From NCBI GenBank assembly GCA_034667405.1, contig JAXDJX010000024.1, positions 53,634-117,633 of the forward strand: a stretch of DNA of 64,000 bases. The letters are read 5' to 3'. Numbering within the stretch: the stretch's first letter is position 1; every line of letters starts with the position of its first letter. Origin of the DNA: JANXVR01 sp034667405. Lineage in GTDB: Bacteria > Actinomycetota > UBA4738 > HRBIN12. The translations under genes and the position numbers were made by a program. The notes under the pieces were generated by a model. It was not told the origin of the DNA, ran no database searches, and saw only the letters and a program-made list of their open reading frames with translations. Positions 43,434 through 51,335 of the stretch are shown here, piece after piece.

Positions 43434-44528
43434 TCACAGGTCGGAGAGGTCGATCTCTTCGTACGGGTTCTGACAGGGATTGCCCAACGCCACCCACAGT
43501 CGTTTCGCCCCGACGTCGGAAACCATCGAGAACAGGCACGCGCTCGCCTCGTCTCCCTCCGCGGGATCTGGGTGCAAGCACACCGCCTGAGGGGACGAAT
43601 CGTGGTCACGCATGATCTCCATGAGATCTTCCGGCGTCTGTGGGTCCCGTTCGGCGATGAGGGTCTTGAGCCGGGCCAGACGCGCCATGCTGCCCTCGGA
43701 TGCGGGTGGCGCGAGTTCGGCGAGATCGCTCTGATAGTGGTTCGTGTGCGGCCCGGGACCGTCGAGGACGCGGTGACGCTTGCCCGTGGTCTCCACTACG
43801 AACGCGTCTTCGGCGAGCGCGAACGCGTGTCCGTAACCGCCCGCCCGCGTGGGCATCGCCGCACGGACCACGGCGTCGTTCTTGTCGCGTGCATCCAGCG
43901 CGTTTCGAGACACCAGCACGCGGGGAACGCCGATCCCATCGTCGCTCGCCATGAGCGAGCCGATCCCTTGCGCTACCCGGTGTGCGTTGATCCCGACGGC
44001 GGGTAGGCAGCACACCACGGTGGGCGAGGCGACGGCCACGCCGCCGTCCGACGGGATGTCGACGATCACAGCGACGTTCCCCATGTCACCCGCCAGCCAG
44101 TGTTCGTTGTGTGCGAGGAGTGTCGTGGTCGACGTTCGGACCGACACGCTCGAGCAGCGCTCCGGCGTTTGGCCAGGATCCTTCGTGTACCCCTCCTTCT
44201 TCTGGAGGAAGAGGAGTTCACCTTCAGGGGACTCCAGGAGCGGTTCGAGCTCCTCGAAGGCGTTGATGGCGAAAAGCTCCAACACGGGGACGAGCGCACC
44301 GATCGACATCCCCTTGAGAACCGCCATCGAGTCCGGACACGCGGTTTCGGCGGCCATGAGGTAGGGCGTCAGGAGGTCTTGGAGCTGCTCGGAGGACACA
44401 CCCCGGCGCTCGAGGTAGCGGTGATAGAAGTCGATAGAGCGCTGGATCAGATCTGAGAGCTCTTTGCCGATCTGCGTCCCCCGCGCGAGCCCGTTCCCTC
44501 CGGCCCGAACCACCCGTATCCCCGTCAC
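43434..44528 (-). CDS. C45-family autoproteolytic acyltransferase/amidase
   Basis: A 364-residue protein of the acyl-CoA:6-aminopenicillanate acyltransferase (C45) family, an N-terminal-nucleophile fold. The self-cleavage site is expected before C125 in ERCSSVSV, followed by TTTLLAHNEHW, and later GINAHRVAQGIGSLMA and PHTNHYQSDL. Activated members hydrolyse or transfer acyl groups on amides. The GTG at 44528 is preceded by GGGGAGG, 4 bases away, which fixes the start. The frame stays open further upstream. It is followed closely by the S66 gene, suggesting action on the same amide or peptide substrate. Confidence 0.85.
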   Translation of the reverse strand: MTGIRVVRAGGNGLARGTQIGKELSDLIQRSIDFYHRYLERRGVSSEQLQDLLTPYLMAAETACPDSMAVLKGMSIGALVPVLELFAINAFEELEPLLESPEGELLFLQKKEGYTKDPGQTPERCSSVSVRTSTTTLLAHNEHWLAGDMGNVAVIVDIPSDGGVAVASPTVVCCLPAVGINAHRVAQGIGSLMASDDGIGVPRVLVSRNALDARDKNDAVVRAAMPTRAGGYGHAFALAEDAFVVETTGKRHRVLDGPGPHTNHYQSDLAELAPPASEGSMARLARLKTLIAERDPQTPEDLMEIMRDHDSSPQAVCLHPDPAEGDEASACLFSMVSDVGAKRLWVALGNPCQNPYEEIDLSDL

Positions 44529-44769
44529 AGAACCTCCCCGGGCCGAAGCGTACGCCCTCGCGCTCCGCCGGTCAGCCTCAGGGCGCGTTTCTGCACGCGA
44601 AGAGGACGCTGGCCGCGTTCGGTCCGGCGCCTTGGCCACATCGCCGTACGGATACCCTCTCGAGCCAGACGACTGCCGAATGAGGTTCGGTGAATTCAGC
44701 AAGATGGCGGAGATTATTCAGCACTCGCGCCAGATGCGCTAGTCCCTTTTGATCATCGGCGGTTCACCC

Positions 44770-44790
44770 GGCCCGTTCCTTGGGCGGGCC
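44770..44790. terminator. Weak hairpin after the glutamine amidotransferase gene
   Basis: A GGCCCG/CGGGCC 6-bp stem with a 9-base loop, 4 bases beyond the minus-strand amidotransferase stop. There is no T-run. The 265-bp gap to the C45 start (44529-44793) holds nothing else I can name, apart from a TAATCT that could be a -10. Confidence 0.3.
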
Positions 44791-44793
44791 ACC

Positions 44794-45510
44794 TCACGGA
44801 TGCGGATCCTTGGCGACCCCGACGAAGCGGTGGAAGACCTCGCGACCCTTGGCCTGGTGGGCGGCGAGCTCCTGTTGGGTCTCAGCGTGGATCGTTGCCG
44901 GAGACTTCCCCCAATCACGTTCGAGCGTCCCTGCGTCCTCGGCCTCCAGCCAGGAGTCGATCTCATCGGCGTCCATCTCGAAATGGAACTGCGTGGCCCA
45001 CGTGATCTCGTTCACCCGACACGCCTCCAGGGGCACGTGGTCGCCAGTCGCAAGGACGGTGCCCCCGTCCGGAAGTTCGAACGTGTCCTTGTGCCATTGG
45101 AAGACGCGATCACCGGTGACGTAATGACCGAGGAGCCGGTCATCCGTTGCGGCCGGTGTCATCGTGATGGGCTCGAACCCGATCTCCCGGACCGGTGCTT
45201 CGGGTACCGACTTACCGAGGGCGCGCGCGAGCACTTGCGCCCCCAAGCAGATCCCCAGGTACGGGATGCCTCGCTCCACCGTCTCCCCGGTGAGGTCGCG
45301 GATACGTGCGAGGAATGGATACCGGTCGGTCTCATCGACGTTGTACGACGAACCGAACATCACGACACCGCTTACACGGCCCAGATCCGGGCGCTCCGCA
45401 TCGCCGATCGCATCCCACGTGAGGATCGATGCGCCGGCATCTCCGAATGCATCCATCGCGACACCGAACGTTTCCATGGAGTCGTTACGAACCAGCAAGA
45501 TCGGTTTCAC
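44794..45510 (-). CDS. Class I glutamine amidotransferase-like hydrolase
   Basis: A 238-residue GATase1 domain with a complete triad: C88 in GICLGAQ, H176 and E178 in TQFHFEMD. FQWHKDTFELP is typical of stand-alone GMP-synthase-like amidotransferases. PuuD, the gamma-glutamyl-GABA hydrolase of putrescine breakdown, is a related GATase1 fold, and the next gene upstream is a PuuA-like ligase. A role in cleaving a gamma-glutamyl adduct is therefore plausible but unproven. A TAGACT box ends 6 bases before the GTG start. Confidence 0.85.
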   Translation of the reverse strand: MKPILLVRNDSMETFGVAMDAFGDAGASILTWDAIGDAERPDLGRVSGVVMFGSSYNVDETDRYPFLARIRDLTGETVERGIPYLGICLGAQVLARALGKSVPEAPVREIGFEPITMTPAATDDRLLGHYVTGDRVFQWHKDTFELPDGGTVLATGDHVPLEACRVNEITWATQFHFEMDADEIDSWLEAEDAGTLERDWGKSPATIHAETQQELAAHQAKGREVFHRFVGVAKDPHP

Positions 45511-45516
45511 GGGGCG

Positions 45517-45522
45517 AGTCTA
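45517..45522 (-). promoter_or_regulatory. -10 box of the amidotransferase gene
   Basis: TAGACT on the minus strand, 6 bases before the GTG at 45510. Leaderless geometry, placed between the glutamine synthetase stop and the amidotransferase. Confidence 0.45.
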
Positions 45523-45533
45523 CGGCGGCGGAC

Positions 45534-46916
45534 TCAGCCGCGTTCGAAATACCGACGGAGTTCCCAATCGGTGACGCAGAGGTTGTCGAAGACGATCTGC
45601 TCCTGCACCGCGGTGTTCAGCAGATGCCCGAAGACGAAGTCGCCGAAGACCTCGCGTGCGACCGTGCTGTCGCGGAATGCATCGATCGCTTCATGGAGAC
45701 TGGAGGGCACGCGGGGCACATCCTTCGCCTCGTACGCATTGCCATCGAATCGCGCGGGAGGTTCGACCTTGTTGCGGATCCCCCACATGCCGCTCGCGAC
45801 GGTCGCGGCGAACGCGAGGTAGGGGTTCGCGTCCGCGCCGGGAATACGGCTCTCGACACGGAAGCCCGTGTGTTCTCCCACGGTTCGGAATCCGCATGTT
45901 CGGTTGTCGCCGCTCCACACGATGGCGGTGGGTGCCCAAGACCCCAACTGATAGCGCTTGTACGAATTGACGAACGGCGCATACATCCAGCTCATCTCGC
46001 GGGCGGTGGCGAGCTGCCCGCCCAGGTACCACCGGAACTCGTCCGTCATGTGGCCTTGCTTGGAATCGTCGAAGGTTCGCGATTCCTTGCCGTCGGCGCT
46101 CCAGATGCTGGAGTGGATGTGGCAGCTCGATCCGGCTTCGGCCATGGTCCATTTCGCCATGAAGGTGGCGGCGACTCCGTTGAGCGCTGCGATCTCCTTC
46201 ACACCGTGCTTGTAGAGAGCGTGGTGGTCGGCGTTGGATAGCGCGTCGGAGTACGTGATGTTGATCTCATGCTGTCCCCTGCCGAACTCGCCCTTACTGA
46301 ACTCGACCGGGATCCCCGCACCTCGCATGTGGTTGCGGATCTGACGGATGATCCATTCGTCTTTGGTCGTCTGGAGCATGTGGTAATCCATGATGTAGCT
46401 GCTGCTGGTCCTGGGATCGCGGTAGCCGCGTTCGGCGAGATCGTCGTAGGCGTCCTTGAAGAGATAGAACTCAAGTTCGCTCCCCGTCTTGACCATGTAT
46501 CCCATCTCTGCCGCGCGAGCGATCTGCTCCCGAAGGATCTGCCGGGGCGCGACCGCCACCGGGGAGTCGTCGTGTTCGTCGGCGATATCGCAGATGACCA
46601 TGGCCGTCTTCTCGAGCCACGGACACATCCGAAGTGTCGAGACGTCGGGCACCATCTTGAAGTCGCCATATCCGGTGTCCCAGCTGGCGTACTCATACCC
46701 CGGGAGCGGCTCCATCTCCATGTCCGCTGCCAGGAGATACAGGCAGGCGTGCAGGCCCTCCTCGCCGAGGATCTCCTCGATGAAGAAGTCGGGGAGGATG
46801 CGCTTCCCCATGAACCGGCCCTGGAGATCGGTGAACATGCAGAGGACCGTGTCGATTTCGCCGGCCTGCGCGAGATCTTCGAGTTTGGCCTTGGTGAGCA
46901 TCCCATTGACGTCCAT
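45534..46916 (-). CDS. Glutamine synthetase homologue, gamma-glutamyl-amine ligase type
   Basis: A 460-residue type I GS fold. The N-terminal motif is FTDLQGRFMGKRILP. The GKR version is typical of PuuA and GlnA3/GlnA4-like ligases rather than of true GlnA. Further features are SELEFYLF, KGEFGRGQHEINITY, the glutamate-site GSSCHIHSSIW and SRIPGADANPYLAFAA. These enzymes couple glutamate to putrescine, polyamines, ethanolamine or other amines using ATP. The ATG at 46916 has GGGGGAGG upstream. Frames further upstream overlap the permease antisense or out of frame. Confidence 0.9.
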   Translation of the reverse strand: MDVNGMLTKAKLEDLAQAGEIDTVLCMFTDLQGRFMGKRILPDFFIEEILGEEGLHACLYLLAADMEMEPLPGYEYASWDTGYGDFKMVPDVSTLRMCPWLEKTAMVICDIADEHDDSPVAVAPRQILREQIARAAEMGYMVKTGSELEFYLFKDAYDDLAERGYRDPRTSSSYIMDYHMLQTTKDEWIIRQIRNHMRGAGIPVEFSKGEFGRGQHEINITYSDALSNADHHALYKHGVKEIAALNGVAATFMAKWTMAEAGSSCHIHSSIWSADGKESRTFDDSKQGHMTDEFRWYLGGQLATAREMSWMYAPFVNSYKRYQLGSWAPTAIVWSGDNRTCGFRTVGEHTGFRVESRIPGADANPYLAFAATVASGMWGIRNKVEPPARFDGNAYEAKDVPRVPSSLHEAIDAFRDSTVAREVFGDFVFGHLLNTAVQEQIVFDNLCVTDWELRRYFERG

Positions 46917-46981
46917 CTCGCCTCCCCCGGCGACACGAGAGACGCGGCCGAAACCGACCGCGTCTCCGTGCGCGTCCCTTC

Positions 46982-48619
46982 CTAGACTTCCCCGAGTTCC
47001 TTCTCGATCGCGGCGAGTTCCTCGTCCGAGCCCATGACCTTGGGGCCCTTGAACCACTGGCGGGCGGAGACCAGCCAATAGATGCCGGCGAAGCCGATGA
47101 CGACGAGCACGGCTACCGGTGCGAAGTTGAAGGAGTTGACGAACGAGAGACCGAGTCCTCCCGGGCTGTACTGCGGCATCATCAGGACGATGCAGATGAA
47201 CACCACCCAGATGACCGCGATCCAGCCGACGAGCTTGCCCCACTTGCCCAGGCTCCACGGACCGGGCTTGAACGCGTCACCGGCCCGGAGCCGGAGGTAG
47301 GTGGGGATCACGTACGCGATGTACAGACCGATCACCGCGATCGCCGTTACCGCGTAATACGCGACGGCGCTGCCTTTCCAGTACGCCGGTGCCACCAGCA
47401 GCCACGCTCCGACCACCGCGAACCAGATCGAGTTGGTGGGCGTACGGGTTCGTTTGTTGATCTTGTGCCAGAACTTCGAGCCGGGGATCGCGCCGTCCCG
47501 TGAGAACGCGTAGATCATGCGGGAGTTCGCCGTGACGGAAGCCATCCCGCAGAAGAATTGCGCGCCCAGCACGATGAGAAGGATGAAGACCGTCCAGGCC
47601 TTGCCGACCGCATCGAAGAAGATCTGCGCCGGCGCCGCCACGTTCGCGGTCTCCAGTTGGAACGACAGGGCGTTCGAATATCCCGCCGACCCCTGTACGG
47701 CGTACCAGACACCGAGCAGCAGGATGTAGCCGAAGATCACCGAGTAGATGACCGAACGGTAGATCCCCTTCGGTCCCGAGATGTCCGCCTGATGCGTCTC
47801 CTCCGTCATGTGAGCCGAGGCGTCATAGCCGGTAAGCGTGTATTGCGCCAGCAGTAACCCGATCATGAAGATGTAGAGCGTCGATCCCATGAAGCCGCTC
47901 GAGAATCCGCTCCCATTGATGAACCCTGCCGGGAACGGGGACGCCGGGTCCGTCGACTTCGTGAAATTGAAGATCGTTCCGAAGCTGGTGTGGTGGTCCG
48001 GGACGAAGAACAGGATCGCGAAGATCACCAGCACGCCCACCACGTGCCACCACACGCTCACGTCGTTCAACAGCGCCACGAGCTTGATCCCGAAGGTATT
48101 CATCAATCCGTGGATGGCCAGGATGCCGGTGTACGCACCGATCAGGATCAGCTTCGTCACCTCGACGTCGAAGGCGAAGTGCAGGAACGCGCAGAAGAAG
48201 GCCGCGAACCCGAAGTCGATCCCGGCGGTGACGGCGACCTGGCCGAGCAGATTGAACCATCCGGTGAACCACGCCCACGCCGGGCCGTTCTTGGGCGCTA
48301 CCTTTGCCGCCCAGTAGTACAGCCCTCCCGCCGTGGGATAACTCGAACAGATCTCGGCCATCGCGAGCGCGACGAACGTGACCAGGATCCCGACCAGCGG
48401 CCACCCGTAGGCCGACGATGCCGGCCCACCTTCAACCATCCCGTAGCCGAAGAGGGTGAGACACCCCGAGAGGATCGAGATGATCGTGAAGCTGACCGCG
48501 AAGTTGGAGAAGGCTCCCATCCCTCGCTTGAGCTCCTGGGCGTACCCGAGGTCGTGGAGCTTCTCGGTGTCGCTCCTCGCTGTGCTTGGAGGCGCGCCGG
48601 CCTGAGCAGCATCGTCCAT
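46982..48619 (-). CDS. APC-superfamily amino acid/amine permease
   Basis: A 545-residue transporter with 12 membrane helices of the amino acid-choline-polyamine type. It begins LHDLGYAQELKRGMGAFSNFAVSFTIIS and has AEICSSYPTAGGLYYWAAK, the usual helix 1-2 signature of GABA/choline/BAT1-like permeases (ACT family). With the PuuA-like ligase immediately downstream it probably imports an amine or amino acid. ATG at 48619 has AGGGGCAGGG upstream. A good sigma-70 promoter lies at 48669-48697. Confidence 0.9.
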   Translation of the reverse strand: MDDAAQAGAPPSTARSDTEKLHDLGYAQELKRGMGAFSNFAVSFTIISILSGCLTLFGYGMVEGGPASSAYGWPLVGILVTFVALAMAEICSSYPTAGGLYYWAAKVAPKNGPAWAWFTGWFNLLGQVAVTAGIDFGFAAFFCAFLHFAFDVEVTKLILIGAYTGILAIHGLMNTFGIKLVALLNDVSVWWHVVGVLVIFAILFFVPDHHTSFGTIFNFTKSTDPASPFPAGFINGSGFSSGFMGSTLYIFMIGLLLAQYTLTGYDASAHMTEETHQADISGPKGIYRSVIYSVIFGYILLLGVWYAVQGSAGYSNALSFQLETANVAAPAQIFFDAVGKAWTVFILLIVLGAQFFCGMASVTANSRMIYAFSRDGAIPGSKFWHKINKRTRTPTNSIWFAVVGAWLLVAPAYWKGSAVAYYAVTAIAVIGLYIAYVIPTYLRLRAGDAFKPGPWSLGKWGKLVGWIAVIWVVFICIVLMMPQYSPGGLGLSFVNSFNFAPVAVLVVIGFAGIYWLVSARQWFKGPKVMGSDEELAAIEKELGEV

Positions 48620-48668
48620 GCCCTGCCCCTTCCCCAAATGTTCCGTGGGTGAGACGGATCTGTGGGCA

Positions 48669-48697
48669 ATCAGAAACCCCCGGAAGAGGCCTGTCAA
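48669..48697 (-). promoter_or_regulatory. Sigma-70 promoter of the APC permease operon
   Basis: On the minus strand, TTGACA (48692-48697), then 17 bases, then TCTGAT (48669-48674). This predicts a start near 48661 and a leader of about 42 bases. It is the clearest two-box promoter in the window. Confidence 0.65.
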
Positions 48698-48712
48698 ATC
48701 ATGAACGAAACT

Positions 48713-48741
48713 GTTCGCCCGCCTTCGATTTCGGGGCGAAC
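48713..48741 (-). terminator. Terminator after the SDR gene
   Basis: An 8-bp stem (GTTCGCCC at 48713-48720, GGGCGAAC at 48734-48741) 10 bases after the SDR stop on the minus strand, followed by AGTTTCGTT. It separates the SDR from the permease promoter. Confidence 0.6.
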
Positions 48742-48751
48742 GCCGTCCGGC

Positions 48752-49528
48752 TCAGTCTTCGGGTGTGACGTAGGCGGCCGTGATCCCGCCGTCGACGATG
48801 AGCGACGCGCCGGTCATGAACGACGAGTCGTCGCTGGCCAGGAACAGGGCCGCCTTCGCGAGTTCCTCGGCCTGACCGAGGCGCCCCATAGGGATGTGGA
48901 CGAACCGTCGCTGCCTCTTCTGCTCGTCGGAGAGGAGTTGCATGAGGAGCGGTGTTTCGATGGGTCCCGGACACAGCGCGTTGCACCGGATGCCCTTGCG
49001 GGCGTATTCGACGGCGATCTCGCGGGTCATCGCGAGCACGGCGCCCTTGCTGGCGGTGTAGGCGGTCTGAGACGTCGCCGCCCCCAACCACGCCACGAAG
49101 GACGCCACGTTGATGATGGAGCCGCCGCCGGACGCGAGCATCGCCGGCACGCCGTACTTGCACCCGAACGCGACTCCTTTGACGTTCACCGCCAGGGTGG
49201 TGTCCCACACCGACTCCTCCGTGGTGTCGACGGAACCGTCGGCAGGCAGCATGACGCCCGCGTTGTTGTAGAGGATGTGCAAGCCACCGAACCCCTCGAC
49301 GGCAGCCTGGACCATCGAGTTGGCCTCGTCTTCCCGACTGACGTCGGCATGAACGTAGAGCGCACGTCCCCCGGCATCTGCGATCTCCGCGGCGGTTGCC
49401 TCACCTACGTCATCGTTCAGGTCGGTAAGGACCACGTCGGCGCCTTCGGCGGCGAACAGCATCGAGGCCACCCGGCCCATTCCGCTCGCTCCGCCGGTGA
49501 TGAGGGCGACCTTCCCATGCAACCGCAT
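48752..49528 (-). CDS. Short-chain dehydrogenase/reductase
   Basis: A 258-residue classical SDR. The cofactor loop is GGASGMG (12-18), with D37 after VVLTDLN suggesting NAD preference. YNNAGV, catalytic serine in NVASFVAW, and YTASK complete the signature. It ends DGGITAAYVTPED. The substrate is an alcohol or ketone not identifiable here. It shares direction with the dehydrogenase upstream, and the gap holds a TACCCT box (49557-49562), so it may have its own promoter. Confidence 0.92.
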   Translation of the reverse strand: MRLHGKVALITGGASGMGRVASMLFAAEGADVVLTDLNDDVGEATAAEIADAGGRALYVHADVSREDEANSMVQAAVEGFGGLHILYNNAGVMLPADGSVDTTEESVWDTTLAVNVKGVAFGCKYGVPAMLASGGGSIINVASFVAWLGAATSQTAYTASKGAVLAMTREIAVEYARKGIRCNALCPGPIETPLLMQLLSDEQKRQRRFVHIPMGRLGQAEELAKAALFLASDDSSFMTGASLIVDGGITAAYVTPED

Positions 49529-49598
49529 GCCCGATCCCTTCCCGTCGGTTCGTTGAAGGGTAGCCCACCGATCCGGGACCCGTTCCCGCGAGAAACGC

Positions 49599-50582
49599 CT
49601 AGCCCAAGACCTCGGGGTTCAGGATCGTCGGAGGGCGGGTTCCATCCAGCGCGGCGAACACGTTCTCGACGGCAAGCGCGCCCATGGCGTCGCGGGTATC
49701 CACCGTGGCCGAACCAAGGTGTGGGATCACCACGACGTTCTCCAGAGCCAGGAGCTTCGGGTTCACCTCGGGCTCCTTCTCGAACACGTCGAGCCCGGCG
49801 GCGAACAGTTCGCCGGCCGCGAGCGCATCCGCGAGCGCTGCTTCGTCGACGACGGGCCCGCGCGAGGAGTTCACGAGGACGGCCGAGGGCTTCATCTTCT
49901 TGAATGCCTCGGCGCCGAAGAGATGCCGCGTCTCGGGTGTGAGGTTGGTGTGGATGGAGATGAAGTCGGACTCCGCGAGCAACGTGTCCATGTCGACACG
50001 CCGAGCGCCGGTCTCGGCCTCCACCGCTGCCGGCAGCTGGATCGCGTCCGCGTAGATGACGTCCATCCCGAACCCTTTCGCGCGCCGCGCCACGGCCTGG
50101 CCGATCCGCCCGAAGCCCGCGATCCCGATGGTCTTGTGATGGATGTCCTGGCCGAGCATCATCAGCGGTCCCCAGATCCACGGCTGCCCGGAGCGCAGCA
50201 GCCGCTCACCTTCGCCGACCCGGCGGGCGGCGGCCATGAGCAGCGAGAACGCCGTGTCGGCCGTGGTCTCGGTGAGCACATCGGGTGTGTTCGTCGCGAT
50301 GACGCCCGCAGCCGTGCAATCCGCGAGCGTGATGTTGTCGAAGCCCACGGCGTGGTTGGCGATGATCTTCAAGCTCGGCCCTGCGGCGTGCAGGAATTCG
50401 GCGTCGACCTTCTCGGTGAGCATCGTGATGATGGCGTCCCGGCCCTCGACCACCTTCAGGAGTTCGTCTCGTGGGATACCGAACTCGTTCTCGTGAACGG
50501 TCACGTCACAGCGCGACTCAAGGGTTCGGAGCGGCTCTTCCATGATGGGGCGCGTGACCAGGACGTTCGGTCGGTCGGACAT
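49599..50582 (-). CDS. D-2-hydroxyacid dehydrogenase (glyoxylate/hydroxypyruvate reductase type)
   Basis: A 327-residue NAD-dependent dehydrogenase. The nucleotide loop is GIAGFGRIGQAVARRAKGFG. The catalytic set is R in NSSRGPVVDE, E in FEKEP and H in IPHLGSAT. It starts SDRPNVLVTRPI, as in glyoxylate reductases. Its Shine-Dalgarno lies inside a large hairpin (50589-50624), which could control translation. Confidence 0.92.
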   Translation of the reverse strand: MSDRPNVLVTRPIMEEPLRTLESRCDVTVHENEFGIPRDELLKVVEGRDAIITMLTEKVDAEFLHAAGPSLKIIANHAVGFDNITLADCTAAGVIATNTPDVLTETTADTAFSLLMAAARRVGEGERLLRSGQPWIWGPLMMLGQDIHHKTIGIAGFGRIGQAVARRAKGFGMDVIYADAIQLPAAVEAETGARRVDMDTLLAESDFISIHTNLTPETRHLFGAEAFKKMKPSAVLVNSSRGPVVDEAALADALAAGELFAAGLDVFEKEPEVNPKLLALENVVVIPHLGSATVDTRDAMGALAVENVFAALDGTRPPTILNPEVLG

Positions 50583-50588
50583 GGCTCG

Positions 50589-50624
50589 GGATCCTCCCTT
50601 GAATCACCGTTCAGGTGAGGATCC
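50589..50624 (-). promoter_or_regulatory. Hairpin that pairs the Shine-Dalgarno of the D-2-hydroxyacid dehydrogenase
   Basis: GGATCCTC (50589-50596) and GAGGATCC (50617-50624) form an 8-bp outer stem. An inner CCT/AGG and GAA/TTC extend it, with one bulged A on each strand and a 6-base loop. In the mRNA the 3' arm contains GGGAGGATCC, the Shine-Dalgarno 6 bases before the ATG. It could be a translation switch, the terminator of the upstream gene, or a DNA operator. Confidence 0.55.
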
Positions 50625-50652
50625 GCAGGCTACGAGGCTTGCGTGTCCGGAG

Positions 50653-51264
50653 TCAAGTTCGCGCGTGCGACCCGCGGTCGCGCAGCGTGAGGATGCCGGC
50701 GGCCACGAGGAACACCGCGATCGTGGCAGCCGCGGCGGGATCGGCCCACCACCACCCGAGCGACCGGTCGAGCACCATCCCAAACAAGGTGACGGTAGCC
50801 AGCGCTCCGCCCGCTCCCGTGAGGAAGCCGTCACCGATCAACGCCGGACTGCGCAACCGGCGGCCCAGCCCGATCTTCCACGCGGCGAGTGGTGGCAACA
50901 CGACCGCCGATGCGACCGCGATGGCGATCCCGAGACCGGTGTGATCCGGCCCGGCGCCCGAACGCAGGCCACGTACCGACTGCACCGACACCGCCACGCC
51001 GATCAGCACCAGCGCGAACCCGACCGTTCGCTCCGCACGGCGGTGGACCGGGGGGGTCCCTCCGCGCAGTTCCGCGCGGAGGTCGAGGAGGATCGTCGCC
51101 GAGGCCGCGGCATCCACGGCGGCGTCCAGTCCGTAGGCCAGTAGCGAAAGTGCGTTGGCCGCCGACCCGACGGCGATGGCAGCCCCGCCCGCAGCCAGAC
51201 TCCAAGCGATGGATACGCGAGAGGCGCGAACCGCGCCTGCGAGGTCATGGTCACGCTGCGACAC
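50653..51264 (-). CDS. CDF-like (cation efflux) membrane protein, short form
   Basis: A 203-residue protein with six membrane helices resembling the transmembrane part of cation diffusion facilitators. Helix 2 has YGLDAAVDAAAS, keeping the two aspartates of the zinc site. In helix 5 (ALIGDGFLTGAGG) the aspartate is kept but the histidine four residues before it is alanine. There is no C-terminal cytoplasmic domain. Transport activity is uncertain, and it may be a divergent exporter. A TAAGGT box ends 6 bases before the GTG start. Confidence 0.7.
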   Translation of the reverse strand: MSQRDHDLAGAVRASRVSIAWSLAAGGAAIAVGSAANALSLLAYGLDAAVDAAASATILLDLRAELRGGTPPVHRRAERTVGFALVLIGVAVSVQSVRGLRSGAGPDHTGLGIAIAVASAVVLPPLAAWKIGLGRRLRSPALIGDGFLTGAGGALATVTLFGMVLDRSLGWWWADPAAAATIAVFLVAAGILTLRDRGSHART

Positions 51265-51270
51265 CCGCCA

Positions 51271-51276
51271 ACCTTA
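51271..51276 (-). promoter_or_regulatory. -10 box of the CDF-like gene
   Basis: TAAGGT on the minus strand, 6 bases before the GTG at 51264. Leaderless geometry. Confidence 0.4.
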
Positions 51277-51335
51277 CGGGGGAGGGCGTAGCATCGAGTT
51301 CTACGCGGGTCGCGTTCGAACGGAAAGGGTGGGGC

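Noticed and set aside
46917..47258. Extension of the glutamine synthetase homologue by 114 residues
   Set aside because: It overlaps the end of the APC permease out of frame and shows no GS-like sequence; an ATG with a strong Shine-Dalgarno is present at 46916.
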